A stretch of 64,000 bases of DNA from NCBI RefSeq assembly GCF_021728295.1, contig NZ_JAKJXE010000015.1, forward strand, positions 1 to 64,000, given 5' to 3'. Positions 36,234 to 45,875 of this stretch are shown in pieces. Position 1 is the first letter of the stretch. The number at the start of each line of letters is the position of its first letter. This DNA comes from Pseudomonas petrae (GTDB lineage Bacteria; Pseudomonadota; Gammaproteobacteria; Pseudomonadales; Pseudomonadaceae). Under the pieces are notes generated by a model. It was not told where the DNA came from, did no database searches, and was given only the letters and a program-made list of their open reading frames with translations. The translations under genes were made by a program, and so were the position numbers.

Positions 36234-38879
36234 ATGCAAGACCTCGATCCCGTCGAAACCCAGGAATGGCTGGACGCCCTGGAATCGGTTCTCGACAAAG
36301 AAGGCGAAGACCGTGCTCATTACCTGATGACCCGTATGGGTGAGTTGGCCACACGAAGTGGTTCGCAACTGCCTTACGCCATCACCACGCCTTATCGCAA
36401 CACCATCCCCGTTACCCACGAAGCACGTATGCCCGGCGACCTGTTCATGGAACGCCGCATCCGCTCGCTGGTACGTTGGAACGCTTTGGCGATGGTGGTC
36501 AAGACCAACATCGGCGACCCGGATCTGGGCGGCCACATCTCCAGCTTCGCTTCCAGTGCAACCCTGTACGACATCGGCTTCAACTACTTCTTTCAGGCCC
36601 CGACCGACGAACACGGCGGCGACCTGATCTACTTCCAGGGTCACGCATCGCCAGGCGTCTACGCCCGTGCGTTCATGGAAGGCCGCATCACCGAAGACCA
36701 GATGAACAACTTCCGCCAGGAAGTCGATGGCAATGGTCTGTCGTCCTATCCGCACCCGTGGCTGATGAAAGACTTCTGGCAGTTCCCGACCGTTTCCATG
36801 GGTCTGGGTCCGATTCAGGCGATCTACCAGGCGCGCTTCATGAAGTACCTGGAGCACCGCGGTTACATCCCTGAAGGCAAGCAGAAAGTCTGGTGCTTCC
36901 TGGGCGACGGCGAGACCGACGAGCCGGAATCCCTGGGCGCCATCGCCCTGGCCGGTCGCGAGAAGCTCGACAACCTGATCTTCGTCGTGAACTGCAACCT
37001 GCAGCGTCTGGACGGTCCGGTTCGCGGCAACGCCAAGATCATCCAGGAACTGGAAGGCGTGTTCCGCGGTGCTCAGTGGAACGTGACCAAAGTCATCTGG
37101 GGCCGTTTCTGGGACCCACTGCTGGCCAAAGACGTTGACGGCATCCTGCAACGTCGCATGGACGAAGTCATCGACGGCGAATACCAGAACTACAAAGCCA
37201 AAGACGGCGCTTTCGTGCGCGAACACTTCTTCAACTCGCCAGAACTCAAGGCGACGGTTGCGGATATGTCCGACGACGAAATCTGGAAACTCAACCGTGG
37301 CGGCCACGACCCGTATAAGGTCTATGCGGCTTACCACGCAGCGGTGAACCACAAGGGTCAGCCGACCGTGGTTCTGGCCAAGACCATCAAGGGTTATGGC
37401 ACCGGCGCCGGTGAAGCGAAAAACACCGCGCACAACACCAAGAAGGTCGACGTCGACAGCCTGCGTCACTTCCGTGACCGCTTCGACATCCCGATCAAAG
37501 ACGATCAGCTCGAAGCCCTGCCGTTCTTCAAGCCTGAAGAAGGCAGTGCCGAAGCGCGTTACCTGGCCGAGCGTCGTGCTGCACTGGGCGGCTTCGTGCC
37601 ACAGCGTCGTGCGCAAAGCTTCAGCCTGCCGACCCCGCCACTGGAAACCCTCAAGGCGATCCTTGACGGCTCCGGCGACCGCGAAATCTCCACCACCATG
37701 GCGTTCGTGCGCATCCTGACCCAACTGGTCAAGGACAAGGAAGTGGGGCAGCGCATCGTCCCGATCATCCCGGACGAAGCCCGTACTTTCGGTATGGAGG
37801 GCATGTTCCGCCAGCTGGGTATCTACTCTTCCGTAGGCCAGTTGTACGAGCCGGTCGACAAAGAACAAGTGATGTTCTACCGCGAGGACAAGAAGGGTCA
37901 GATCCTCGAGGAAGGCATCAACGAAGCCGGCGCGATGTCTTCGTTTATCGCTGCAGGTACTTCGTACAGCAGCCACAACCAGCCGATGATTCCGTTCTAC
38001 ATCTTCTACTCGATGTTCGGTTTCCAGCGTATCGGCGACCTGGCATGGGCCGCAGGCGACAGCCGCACCCGTGGCTTCCTGATCGGCGGCACCGCCGGTC
38101 GTACCACCCTGAACGGTGAAGGTCTGCAGCACGAAGACGGTCACAGCCACATCCTGGCCTCGACCATCCCGAACTGCCGCACCTTCGATCCAACCTACGG
38201 CTACGAGCTGGCGGTGATCATTCAGGACGGCATGAAGAAGATGTTCGAAGAACAACAGGACGTCTTCTACTACCTGACCGTGATGAACGAGTCCTACGCG
38301 CAACCTGCCATGCCGGCCGGTTCCGAGGAAGGCATCATCAAGGGCATGTACCTGCTCGAAGAAGACACCAAGGAAGCCGCGCATCACGTGCAGCTGCTGG
38401 GTTCGGGCACCATCCTGCGTGAAGTACGCGAGGCGGCGAAGATCCTGCGCGAGCAGTTCAACATCGGCGCGGACGTCTGGAGTGTCACCAGCTTCAACGA
38501 ATTGCGTCGCGACGGCCTGGCCGTAGAGCGCAGCAACCGTCTGAAGCCGGGTCAGAAGCCACAGTTGAGCTACGTTGAAGAATGCCTCAACGGCCGTAAA
38601 GGTCCGGTGATCGCTTCGACCGACTACATGAAACTGTTCGCTGACCAGATCCGTCAGTGGGTTCCGACCAAGGAATACAAAGTTCTGGGCACCGACGGTT
38701 TCGGCCGTAGCGACAGCCGCAAGAAGCTGCGCAACTTCTTCGAAGTTGACCGTCACTTCGTGGTGCTGGCCGCCCTGGAAGCCTTGGCCGATCGCGGCGA
38801 TATCGAACCTAAAGTCGTGGCGGAAGCCATTGCCAAGTTCGGCATCGATCCTGAAAAGCGCAACCCGCTGGACTGCTAA
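36234..38879 (+). CDS. aceE: Pyruvate dehydrogenase E1 component AceE
   Basis: An 881-residue thiamine diphosphate enzyme that decarboxylates pyruvate and hands the acetyl group to the E2 lipoyl domains, in the cytosol. The thiamine diphosphate motif GDGETDEPESLGAIALAG is followed about 30 residues on by VNCN. FAYDPTYGYELAVI-type and GTAGRTTLNGEGLQHEDGHS sequence with the active-site His pair is present. Length and family match the homodimeric E1 of gammaproteobacteria. It is followed by aceF; a structured RNA hairpin lies in the 146-base gap. Confidence 0.97.
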   Translation: MQDLDPVETQEWLDALESVLDKEGEDRAHYLMTRMGELATRSGSQLPYAITTPYRNTIPVTHEARMPGDLFMERRIRSLVRWNALAMVVKTNIGDPDLGGHISSFASSATLYDIGFNYFFQAPTDEHGGDLIYFQGHASPGVYARAFMEGRITEDQMNNFRQEVDGNGLSSYPHPWLMKDFWQFPTVSMGLGPIQAIYQARFMKYLEHRGYIPEGKQKVWCFLGDGETDEPESLGAIALAGREKLDNLIFVVNCNLQRLDGPVRGNAKIIQELEGVFRGAQWNVTKVIWGRFWDPLLAKDVDGILQRRMDEVIDGEYQNYKAKDGAFVREHFFNSPELKATVADMSDDEIWKLNRGGHDPYKVYAAYHAAVNHKGQPTVVLAKTIKGYGTGAGEAKNTAHNTKKVDVDSLRHFRDRFDIPIKDDQLEALPFFKPEEGSAEARYLAERRAALGGFVPQRRAQSFSLPTPPLETLKAILDGSGDREISTTMAFVRILTQLVKDKEVGQRIVPIIPDEARTFGMEGMFRQLGIYSSVGQLYEPVDKEQVMFYREDKKGQILEEGINEAGAMSSFIAAGTSYSSHNQPMIPFYIFYSMFGFQRIGDLAWAAGDSRTRGFLIGGTAGRTTLNGEGLQHEDGHSHILASTIPNCRTFDPTYGYELAVIIQDGMKKMFEEQQDVFYYLTVMNESYAQPAMPAGSEEGIIKGMYLLEEDTKEAAHHVQLLGSGTILREVREAAKILREQFNIGADVWSVTSFNELRRDGLAVERSNRLKPGQKPQLSYVEECLNGRKGPVIASTDYMKLFADQIRQWVPTKEYKVLGTDGFGRSDSRKKLRNFFEVDRHFVVLAALEALADRGDIEPKVVAEAIAKFGIDPEKRNPLDC

Positions 38880-38917
38880 GGTCTGCGTAATGATCGAATA
38901 GAGCGCTGAAATGTGCG

Positions 38918-38973
38918 CGAAACAGCCGCCGATGCGGAATTTACTTCGGTAAATGAGCATCGAGGCTGTTTCG
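38918..38973 (+). ncRNA. Long UUCG-capped hairpin in the aceE-aceF intercistronic region
   Basis: Read on the sense strand the 56 bases fold into one long hairpin. The outer stem of ten pairs is 38918-38927 with 38964-38973 (CGAAACAGCC/GGCTGTTTCG); the next of six pairs is 38930-38935 with 38957-38962 (CGATGC/GCATCG); the inner one of six pairs is 38939-38944 with 38949-38954 (ATTTAC/GTAAAT), closed by the very stable UUCG tetraloop. Small internal loops separate the stems. No T-run follows, so it is not a classical terminator. It may be an RNase III/E processing point or a 3'-end stabiliser of aceE mRNA, affecting the E1:E2 ratio. Role is inference. Confidence 0.7.
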
Positions 38974-39025
38974 TTGCAGATGAATCGGCGCAGTCGAGGA
39001 ACAGGTTCTCCTAAGGAGAGACATT

Positions 39026-40696
39026 GTGAGTGAGTTAATTCGCGTACCCGACATCGGCAACGGTGAAGGTGAAGTCATTGAGTTGATGGTCAAGGTCGGT
39101 GATCGCATCGAAGCTGACCAGAGCGTGCTGACGCTGGAGTCGGACAAGGCAAGCATGGAAATCCCTGCGCCTAAAGCCGGTGTCATCAAGGCGATGAAAG
39201 TGAAGCTGGGCGACCGACTGAAAGAAGGCGACGAATTGTTTGAGCTGGAAGTGGAGGGCGATGCGGCGGCCGAGCCTGCCGCTGCACCTGCTGCTGCCGC
39301 GCCTGCCCCTGCTGCTGAAAAGCCAGCCGAGAAGCCAGCCGAAGCCCAGGCGGCGCCAGCCGCAGCGGCTGCACCTGCTGCTTCGGATACCGTCCAGGAC
39401 ATTCATGTTCCGGACATCGGTTCGTCGGGCAAGGCTCGCATCATCGAGCTGATGGTCAAAGTGGGCGACAGCATCGAAGCTGATCAATCCTTGATCACCC
39501 TGGAATCCGACAAAGCCTCTATGGAGATCCCGTCTCCAGCCGCAGGCGTTGTCGAAAGCATCAGCGTCAAGGTCGAAGACGAAGTCGGTACCGGCGATCT
39601 GATTCTGAAATTGAAAGTCGCCGGCGCTGCACCGGCTGCCGCGCCTGCTCAGGCCGCTGCCCAGGCTCCGGCCAAGGCTGAAGCGGCTGCTCCGGCGGCC
39701 GCTGCTGCTCCGGCTGCGAAAGCTGAAAGCGCTCCGGCGCCTGCTGCCGCACCAGCCGCTGCACCTGCGAACAATGGCGCCAAGGTTCACGCTGGCCCGG
39801 CTGTTCGTCAACTGGCTCGCGAGTTCGGCGTTGAGCTGAACGCTGTTTCGGCAACCGGCCCCCACGGTCGCGTGCTGAAAGAAGACGTCCAGGCGTACGT
39901 CAAATCGATCATGACCAAGTCCAAGGACGCGCCTGCTGCTGGCGGCGCTGCCGGCGGCATGGGCATCCCGCCGATTCCGGAAGTCGATTTCAGCCGTTTC
40001 GGCGAAACCGAAGAAGTGCCGATGACGCGTCTGATGCAACTGGGCGCAACCGGTCTGCATCGCAGCTGGCTGAACATTCCGCACGTAACGCAATTCGACC
40101 AGGCCGACATCACCGATCTGGAAGCTTTCCGTATCGCGCAGAAAGCCGTGGCTGAAAAAGCCGGCGTCAAGCTGACCGTGCTGCCGCTGCTGCTCAAGGC
40201 GAGCGCGCATTTGCTCAAGGAACTGCCGGACTTCAACAGTTCGCTGGCGCCAAGCGGCAAGGCGATCATTCGCAAGAAGTACTTCAACATCGGCTTCGCG
40301 GTGGATACGCCGGAAGGCCTGCTGGTCCCTGTGATCAAAAACGTCGACCAGAAGAGCCTGCTGCAACTGGCGGCCGAAGCGGCCGAGCTGGCGGAAAAAG
40401 CGCGCTCCAAAAAGCTGTCGGCTAACGACATGCAAGGCGCCTGCTTCACCATCTCCAGCCTGGGCCACATTGGCGGCACCGGCTTCACGCCGATCGTCAA
40501 TGCACCGGAAGTGGCGATCCTTGGTGTGTCGAAGGCCACCATGCAACCGGTCTGGGACGGCAAGGTTTTCCAGCCACGCCTGATGCTGCCGCTGTCGCTG
40601 TCCTACGATCACCGCGTGATCAACGGCGCCGCCGCAGCGCGTTTCACCAAGCGTCTAAGCGAATTGCTGGCGGACATCCGCACGATTCTGCTGTAA
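39026..40696 (+). CDS. aceF: Pyruvate dehydrogenase E2 component AceF (dihydrolipoyl acetyltransferase)
   Basis: A 556-residue transacetylase and core of the pyruvate dehydrogenase complex. Two lipoyl domains carry LTLESDKASMEIPAP (near residue 36) and ITLESDKASMEIPSP (near 155), each with the modified Lys, separated by Ala/Pro-rich linkers. The E3-binding domain is AGPAVRQLAREFGVELNAV and the catalytic end has YDHRVINGAAAARF with His and Asn, as in Azotobacter E2. The start is GTG with AAGGAGAG just upstream. The E3 gene is not in this window. Confidence 0.96.
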   Translation: MSELIRVPDIGNGEGEVIELMVKVGDRIEADQSVLTLESDKASMEIPAPKAGVIKAMKVKLGDRLKEGDELFELEVEGDAAAEPAAAPAAAAPAPAAEKPAEKPAEAQAAPAAAAAPAASDTVQDIHVPDIGSSGKARIIELMVKVGDSIEADQSLITLESDKASMEIPSPAAGVVESISVKVEDEVGTGDLILKLKVAGAAPAAAPAQAAAQAPAKAEAAAPAAAAAPAAKAESAPAPAAAPAAAPANNGAKVHAGPAVRQLAREFGVELNAVSATGPHGRVLKEDVQAYVKSIMTKSKDAPAAGGAAGGMGIPPIPEVDFSRFGETEEVPMTRLMQLGATGLHRSWLNIPHVTQFDQADITDLEAFRIAQKAVAEKAGVKLTVLPLLLKASAHLLKELPDFNSSLAPSGKAIIRKKYFNIGFAVDTPEGLLVPVIKNVDQKSLLQLAAEAAELAEKARSKKLSANDMQGACFTISSLGHIGGTGFTPIVNAPEVAILGVSKATMQPVWDGKVFQPRLMLPLSLSYDHRVINGAAAARFTKRLSELLADIRTILL

Positions 40697-40703
40697 GCCC
40701 TAC

Positions 40704-40731
40704 AAGGCCCGTTTCACGCGAAACGGGCCTT
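40704..40731 (+). terminator. Transcription terminator after aceF
   Basis: A perfect 12-base inverted repeat (AAGGCCCGTTTC / GAAACGGGCCTT) around a four-base loop, seven bases after the aceF stop, followed by a T-containing tail (CGCTTTCTC). Together with the second hairpin downstream it ends the aceEF operon. Confidence 0.75.
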
Positions 40732-40763
40732 CGCTTTCTCGAGCTGCCACGCTCGTACCTCAA

Positions 40764-40789
40764 CCCCGCTCACTGGCGGGGCTTTTTTT
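40764..40789 (+). terminator. Rho-independent terminator
   Basis: CCCCGC paired with GCGGGG (40764-40769 and 40776-40781), followed directly by C and seven T. This is a textbook intrinsic terminator in the plus direction, the second after aceF. Confidence 0.85.
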
Positions 40790-41185
40790 GCCCGGATTTT
40801 TACCTCAACGCCTGCTACGGTCGCCGGCCCTGGAACCTCCAAATAGAGATGACACGCCGCGCCGCCGTAAGAGCCGGCTTGCTGGCGACAGCTTTTTCCA
40901 GACCCCGCAGCGCTCAATGACCCACCGCCACCGCGGGCACGCGCGCGCCTACAGTATTCGGTCACGCTGCCGATACCTGATCATGCACACAAAACAACCG
41001 CTTCACCCTCACCCCGACAATCCGACCAATTACCTTCAGTAAATCAACCGTCTGCCGACAGTTTTATAGCACTAAGCCATCGCGCTCACTTGTCAGCCCG
41101 TTCGCCATGATGCAACCTTGCGGCACGCGACTTAAAGACGGGCTCCTTGCCCGTGCGCGACAGCACCCTGAAAGCGAGTTCCTTC
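40790..41185. other. Gap between aceF terminators and dipA
   Basis: About 400 bases. A degenerate REP-like stretch (CGGGCACGCGCGCGCCTACAG near 40935) is followed by an AT-richer part with CAATTACCTTCAG and TTTTATAGCAC (41027-41075) that may hold the dipA promoter. I see no gene in it. Confidence 0.5.
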
Positions 41186-43879
41186 ATGAAAAGCCAACCT
41201 GATGCTGCCGGTAGACCGGCGGCCGAGGTCGTGACGCAATTACCGGTGCCCTCGCGGCTCGGCATGCTGCGTTTCGAGCGGCTGAATGAACCCAGTTGGG
41301 CCATGCTCTACCTGGATCCGAATTGCGAAAAACAATTCAGCATGCCCGCCGTCGAACTCTGCGCGCTGGTGGGCACGCCTTACGCCAGCCTCATGGAGCC
41401 CGAAGCGCGCTATCAACTGCACGACGCCGTGCAGATGCAACTGGCGGGCGGCGCCCATTACTTGATCCGCTACACCCTGCACACGACGCGCGGCCCATTG
41501 AATCTGGTGGAAATCGGTGAGGGGTACAAGCAACGCACCCGGCATCTGCTGCGCGGCTACCTGATAGTGGTTGATGAGCAGGTCGAGCCCGGCGAACAGA
41601 TCATCAGCCCCGATCTTGAGGTGCAGAACTCGCGCCTGCAGATCGCGCTGGAACTCAATCAACGCGCCCAGCATGAACAGTTGCTGCACCTTGAGCGGGT
41701 CCGTGGGCAGCAAAGCCTGATTCTGCGCCTGGCGCGCCATCGCTACAGTTCGAACAATTCGCTGCAGGAAGCCGCAGAGCTGATCACCAAAAGCGCCTGC
41801 GAAATCTACGACATCTCCTGCGCCAGCCTGTGGAACCTCAACGGCAAGACCCTTGAGCCGATTGCCGAGTATCGCCGCGATACCAGTACGTTCCCCAAGA
41901 CCGACGCGATCGACATCAGCGAATTCCCCAGCTACCTGGACGTGCTGCACACCAGCCGCGCCATCGACGTCAACGATGTCGAACAGGATCCGCGTACGCG
42001 CGAACTGGTTCAGCGACTGCGCACCCAGGACATCACCGCCATTCTTGACGCCGCCGTGCGCATTGATGGCCAGGTGGTGGGCGTGCTGTGCCTCGAGCAG
42101 ACCGGTAAGCCACGGGAGTGGCAGTCCGATGAAATTGCCTTTGCCGGTGAGCTGGCCGATCAGTTTGCCCACGCCATCAACAACCACAACCGCCGCACCG
42201 CCACCAGCGCCCTGCACCTGTTTCAGCGTGCCGTTGAGCAGAGCGCCAATGCGTTTTTGCTGGTCAATCGCGACGGCGTGGTCGAGTACGTCAACCCGAG
42301 CTTCACCGAGATCACGCAGTACCCCGCCGATGAGGTTCATGGGCATCGCCTGTCGGAGCTGCCGGCGCTGGAAAATCTCAGCGCGCTGCTGCTAGACGCG
42401 AACTCCAGCCTGGTTAACGGAAACAGCTGGCAGGGCGAGTTCAAGAGCCGGCGCAAAAATCTGGAACCGTACTGGGGCCAGCTGTCGATTTCCAAGGTCT
42501 ACGGCGACAACCGCGAGCTGACCCATTACATCGGCATCTACGAAGACATCACCCAGGCCAAGCTCTCCCAGCAGCGGATCGAGCGCCTGGCGTACACCGA
42601 CAATCTGACCAGTCTGGGCAACCGTCCGGCGTTCATCCGAACCCTGGACGAGCACTTTGCCCGCGATGTCGCGACGCCGATCAGTCTTTTGCTGGTGGAT
42701 ATCGACAACTTCAAGCGCATCAACGACAGCCTCGGCCACCAGACTGGCGACAAGCTGCTGATAAGCCTCGCCCGTCGCCTGCGCAATAGCCTGAGCCCGA
42801 CCGGCATTCTGGCGCGCTTTGCCAGCAACGAATTCGCTGTACTGCTCGACGACACCAGCCCCGAGGAAGGCCAACGGGTGGCCAGCCAGGTGCTGAGCAC
42901 GCTGGACAAGCCAATGTTCGTCGATAATCAGTTGATCAGCGTAACCGGCTCGGTGGGGCTGGCTTGCGCGCCGATCCATGGCCGCGATCCGCAGACGCTG
43001 ATGAAAAACGCAGGCCTGGCGCTGCACAAGGCCAAGGCCAACGGCAAGCATCAGGTGCAGGTGTTCACTGAAGCGCTGAACGCCGAGGCAAGCTACAAGC
43101 TGTTCGTCGAGAACAACCTGCGTCGCGCGCTGACGCAAAACGAACTTGAAGTCTTTTATCAGCCGAAACTGTGCTTGCGCAGTGGCCGTTTGCTGGGCAT
43201 GGAAGCGTTGTTGCGCTGGAATCATCCGGAAAAAGGCATGATCCGCCCGGATCAGTTCATCAGCGTTGCCGAAGAAACCGGCCTGATCATCCCGATCGGC
43301 AAATGGGTCGCGCGCCAGTCCTGCCGCATGAGCAAGCAACTGACCGCCGCCGGATACGGCAAACTGCACGTGGCCATCAACGTGTCGCCGAAACAGTTTT
43401 CCGATCCGGAGCTGGTCTCTTCGCTGGCCAGCATTCTGCGGGACGAACAGCTCGACGCGTCGCTGCTGGAACTGGAACTGACTGAAGGCCTGCTGCTGGA
43501 AGCAACCGAAGACACGCGCCTGCAACTCGAGTCGCTGAAGACCCTCGGCCTGACCCTGGCGATGGATGACTTCGGTACCGGGTATTCGTCGTTCAGTTAC
43601 CTGAAGAAATTCCCCATCGACGTGATCAAGATCGACCGCAGCTTCATTCGGGACATCCCGGATGATCAGGACGACATGGAAATCACCTCGGCGGTCATCG
43701 CCATGGCGCACAACCTCAAGCTGACGGTGGTCGCCGAAGGCATCGAGACGGCTGCACAGCTGGCCTTCCTGCGTCGCCATCGCTGCGATGTCGGTCAGGG
43801 GTATCTGTTCGACAAGCCGATTCCGGGCGAAGAGCTGATCGAGAAATTGCGTCGCTACCCGCGCGGTCCGCTGGCCTGA
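41186..43879 (+). CDS. dipA: Cyclic-di-GMP phosphodiesterase DipA (GAF-PAS-GGDEF-EAL)
   Basis: An 897-residue signalling protein. After an N-terminal region comes a GAF domain (ISCASLWNLNGKTLEPIAEY to about residue 340), a PAS domain (FLLVNRDGVVEYVNPSFTEI, about 360-460), a GGDEF domain whose motif reads ASNEF (546-550) instead of GGDEF, and an EAL domain with the intact EALLRW (673) and MDDFGTGYSSFSYLKKFPID. It should therefore degrade cyclic-di-GMP and not make it, as known for P. aeruginosa DipA in biofilm dispersal. The ATG at 41186 follows the GCGAG site. It is flanked by aceF and msrA, the order seen in P. aeruginosa. Confidence 0.9.
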   Translation: MKSQPDAAGRPAAEVVTQLPVPSRLGMLRFERLNEPSWAMLYLDPNCEKQFSMPAVELCALVGTPYASLMEPEARYQLHDAVQMQLAGGAHYLIRYTLHTTRGPLNLVEIGEGYKQRTRHLLRGYLIVVDEQVEPGEQIISPDLEVQNSRLQIALELNQRAQHEQLLHLERVRGQQSLILRLARHRYSSNNSLQEAAELITKSACEIYDISCASLWNLNGKTLEPIAEYRRDTSTFPKTDAIDISEFPSYLDVLHTSRAIDVNDVEQDPRTRELVQRLRTQDITAILDAAVRIDGQVVGVLCLEQTGKPREWQSDEIAFAGELADQFAHAINNHNRRTATSALHLFQRAVEQSANAFLLVNRDGVVEYVNPSFTEITQYPADEVHGHRLSELPALENLSALLLDANSSLVNGNSWQGEFKSRRKNLEPYWGQLSISKVYGDNRELTHYIGIYEDITQAKLSQQRIERLAYTDNLTSLGNRPAFIRTLDEHFARDVATPISLLLVDIDNFKRINDSLGHQTGDKLLISLARRLRNSLSPTGILARFASNEFAVLLDDTSPEEGQRVASQVLSTLDKPMFVDNQLISVTGSVGLACAPIHGRDPQTLMKNAGLALHKAKANGKHQVQVFTEALNAEASYKLFVENNLRRALTQNELEVFYQPKLCLRSGRLLGMEALLRWNHPEKGMIRPDQFISVAEETGLIIPIGKWVARQSCRMSKQLTAAGYGKLHVAINVSPKQFSDPELVSSLASILRDEQLDASLLELELTEGLLLEATEDTRLQLESLKTLGLTLAMDDFGTGYSSFSYLKKFPIDVIKIDRSFIRDIPDDQDDMEITSAVIAMAHNLKLTVVAEGIETAAQLAFLRRHRCDVGQGYLFDKPIPGEELIEKLRRYPRGPLA

Positions 43880-44010
43880 GCCCCCCTTCCCCGCATCACA
43901 TCAGTGCGGCACACTTGCCGCCCTGCATTTGCATCAGCCGATTCTGACCCCATATACGGTTTTCACTGACAACGCCTGTTGGTTGTCCTGCCCCAGAGAG
44001 GATGTGCCTC

Positions 44011-44673
44011 ATGGTCTTGCGCTCGGAAATTCTTGTGAATAAAAACGCTCTCCCCACCGCCCAGCAGGCACTGCCTGGGCGCGAAACACACATGACGCTG
44101 CCTGAAACCCATTTCGTCACAGGCACTCCTCTCCTCGGGCCGTTCTTTAACGAGGTCGAGTTCGCCATCTTCGGCCTGGGGTGTTTCTGGGGAGCAGAAC
44201 GTCGCTTCTGGCAGCAAGAGGGCGTGGTCAGCACCGTTGTCGGTTAAGCGGGCGGATTCACGCCGAACCCGACGTACGAAGAAGTCTGCTCGGGGCTGAC
44301 AGGCCACGCCGAAGTGGTCCTCGTGGTGTACGAACCTGCGAAGGTCAGCTACGAAGCGCTGCTGGCGATGTTCTGGGAATTGCATAACCCGACACAAGGC
44401 ATGCGTCAGGGCAACGACATCGGCACGCAATACCGCTCGGTGATCTACGCGACAACGCCTGAGCAACTGCAGGCGGCCAACGCAAGTGCCGAGGTGTATC
44501 AGGCCGAACTGGCCAAGGCCGGCCTTGGGGAAATCACCACCGAGATCGACCAGGCGCCTACCGTGTACTTCGCCGAGGCGTATCACCAGCAATACCTGGC
44601 GAAGAATCCCCAGGGCTACTGCGGCATCGGCGGAACCGGCGTCTGCATGCCGCCGAGTCTGGCGGGTAACTAA
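44011..44673 (+). pseudogene. msrA: msrA (peptide methionine sulfoxide reductase) interrupted by a nonsense codon
   Basis: The frame encodes MsrA over 220 codons, and both halves align to the family without a shift. The active-site motif FGLGCFWGAERRFW has its Cys at residue 58. Codon 79 (44245-44247) is TAA where the conserved sequence has Tyr (GY-A-GG; here G-stop-AGGFTPNPTYEEVC). One base change (TAC or TAT to TAA) would create it. The truncated product of 78 residues keeps the active Cys but lacks most of the fold. Upstream AGAGGA precedes the ATG at 44011. A real loss, a sequencing error or readthrough cannot be told apart here. Confidence 0.85.
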
Positions 44674-44699
44674 GCCACAACGGCGGCGTCGACAGTCCT

Positions 44700-44936
44700 A
44701 CTGACAGGTCGCGTACACCAGTAGGACTGGCTTTAGCCGGGAAGACGTCGGGTGTCACGCCGCAAATTTGATGGTGTTCAATCTGGCCCCTTCCCGGCTA
44801 AAACCGGTCCCACTGACAGGTCGCGTGCACCAGTAGGACTGGCTTTAGCCGGGAAGACGTCGGGCATCACGCCGCAGAATTGATCGAGTCCAAGCTGGCC
44901 TCTTCCCGGCGGAAGCCGGTCCCACTGACACGAGCC
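44700..44936. repeat. REP-doublet, two units of a 112-base repeat
   Basis: Two tandem units, starting with ACTGGCTTTAGCCGGGAAG at 44726 and 44838 (period 112), of the same REP family as the large array near 58.4 kb. Each unit holds a palindrome with TTTAGCC, a spacer with TCACGCCGCA, and an inverted partner arm, between the msrA pseudogene and rlmJ. Confidence 0.85.
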
Positions 44937-44944
44937 ACGGCTGA

Positions 44945-45784
44945 TTACTCCGCAATCAACCAATCCATCTTCCAGTCGCCCTGGGTCTGGCCGAGCTTCT
45001 TCGCCAGCCACGGCATCAATTCGCGCAGCTCCTCTTCCAGCCCCCAAGGCGGATTGGCGATCGCCAGGCCGGAGCCGTTGAGGCTGTTGGGTGTGTCCAG
45101 CGGATGTACGAACAACTCGACCCGCAGCAGCTTCGGTGCGCCGGTTTCGGCCAGTTCCTGATAGAAACGCTTGAGCGCGCGCTGGTCCTTGATCGGGTAC
45201 CAGATGGCGGCGACGGTCTGGCGCATCCGCGCAACGGTTTCCTTGAGGGCGACGGAGCAGCGCTTCATCTCGTCCAACTGCTCGAACGGCGGATCAATCA
45301 GCATCACCGCACGCTTCTCGTGAACCGGCAACAAGGCGCGGGGCACATGCCAGCCTTCGCCCAGGTGCACGGCGACACGGCGGTCGTATTTCATGTTGTC
45401 TTTGAGCAGCGCGCCGTCTTCGGGGTGCTTTTCGTTGAGCAGCACGCGGTCCTGTTCGCGGGTCAGGCGGCGGGCCAGTTCGGGCGAGCCCGGGTAGTAA
45501 CGCAGCTCGCCGGCCTTGCGGTTCATCTGGCGGATCGCGTCGATGTACCCCGCCGCCATCTCAGGCACATCATTGGCATCCCAGAGGCGGCCTATGCCTT
45601 CGATCCATTCGCCGGTGCGCGTGGCCTGATCGCCCTGTAAGTCATACAGGCCGATGCCCGCGTGGGTGTCGAGATAAGCGAGTGGCTGCTCCTTGCGCGA
45701 CATGAGCGCGATCAAGCGAGTCAGAACGATGTGTTTGAAAACGTCGGCGTGGTTGCCGGCGTGGAAGGCGTGGCGGTAATTCAT
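44945..45784 (-). CDS. rlmJ: 23S rRNA (adenine-2030-N6)-methyltransferase RlmJ
   Basis: A 279-residue Rossmann-fold enzyme that methylates A2030 of 23S rRNA. It starts MNYRHAFHAGNHADVFKHIV, the characteristic opening of RlmJ (formerly ComJ/DUF519), with YLDTHAGIGLYDL as S-adenosylmethionine motif I and AVMLIDPPFEQLDEM holding the DPPF catalytic motif. The ATG at 45784 was chosen over the longer open frame to 45877. Minus strand, facing the msrA remnant. Confidence 0.93.
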   Translation of the reverse strand: MNYRHAFHAGNHADVFKHIVLTRLIALMSRKEQPLAYLDTHAGIGLYDLQGDQATRTGEWIEGIGRLWDANDVPEMAAGYIDAIRQMNRKAGELRYYPGSPELARRLTREQDRVLLNEKHPEDGALLKDNMKYDRRVAVHLGEGWHVPRALLPVHEKRAVMLIDPPFEQLDEMKRCSVALKETVARMRQTVAAIWYPIKDQRALKRFYQELAETGAPKLLRVELFVHPLDTPNSLNGSGLAIANPPWGLEEELRELMPWLAKKLGQTQGDWKMDWLIAE

Positions 45785-45875
45785 GGCGGCTCCTGGAAGG
45801 CTGCGGAGTCTATCAAAACAGCCGATGTTGCGCAGACCACTCATGCCCTGCCGATCGAAAGTCCAAACGCCAGGC

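Noticed and set aside
36117..38960. A 947-codon open frame on the minus strand opposite aceE
   Set aside because: It is the antisense of a strongly conserved gene in a GC-rich genome; such shadows are expected and it has no recognisable domain or start signal.
39035..40612. A 525-codon frame opposite aceF
   Set aside because: Antisense shadow of the Ala/Pro-rich linkers; AceF on the plus strand is complete.
40788..41042. A small frame after the aceF terminators
   Set aside because: Overlaps a degenerate REP element and has no gene-like features.
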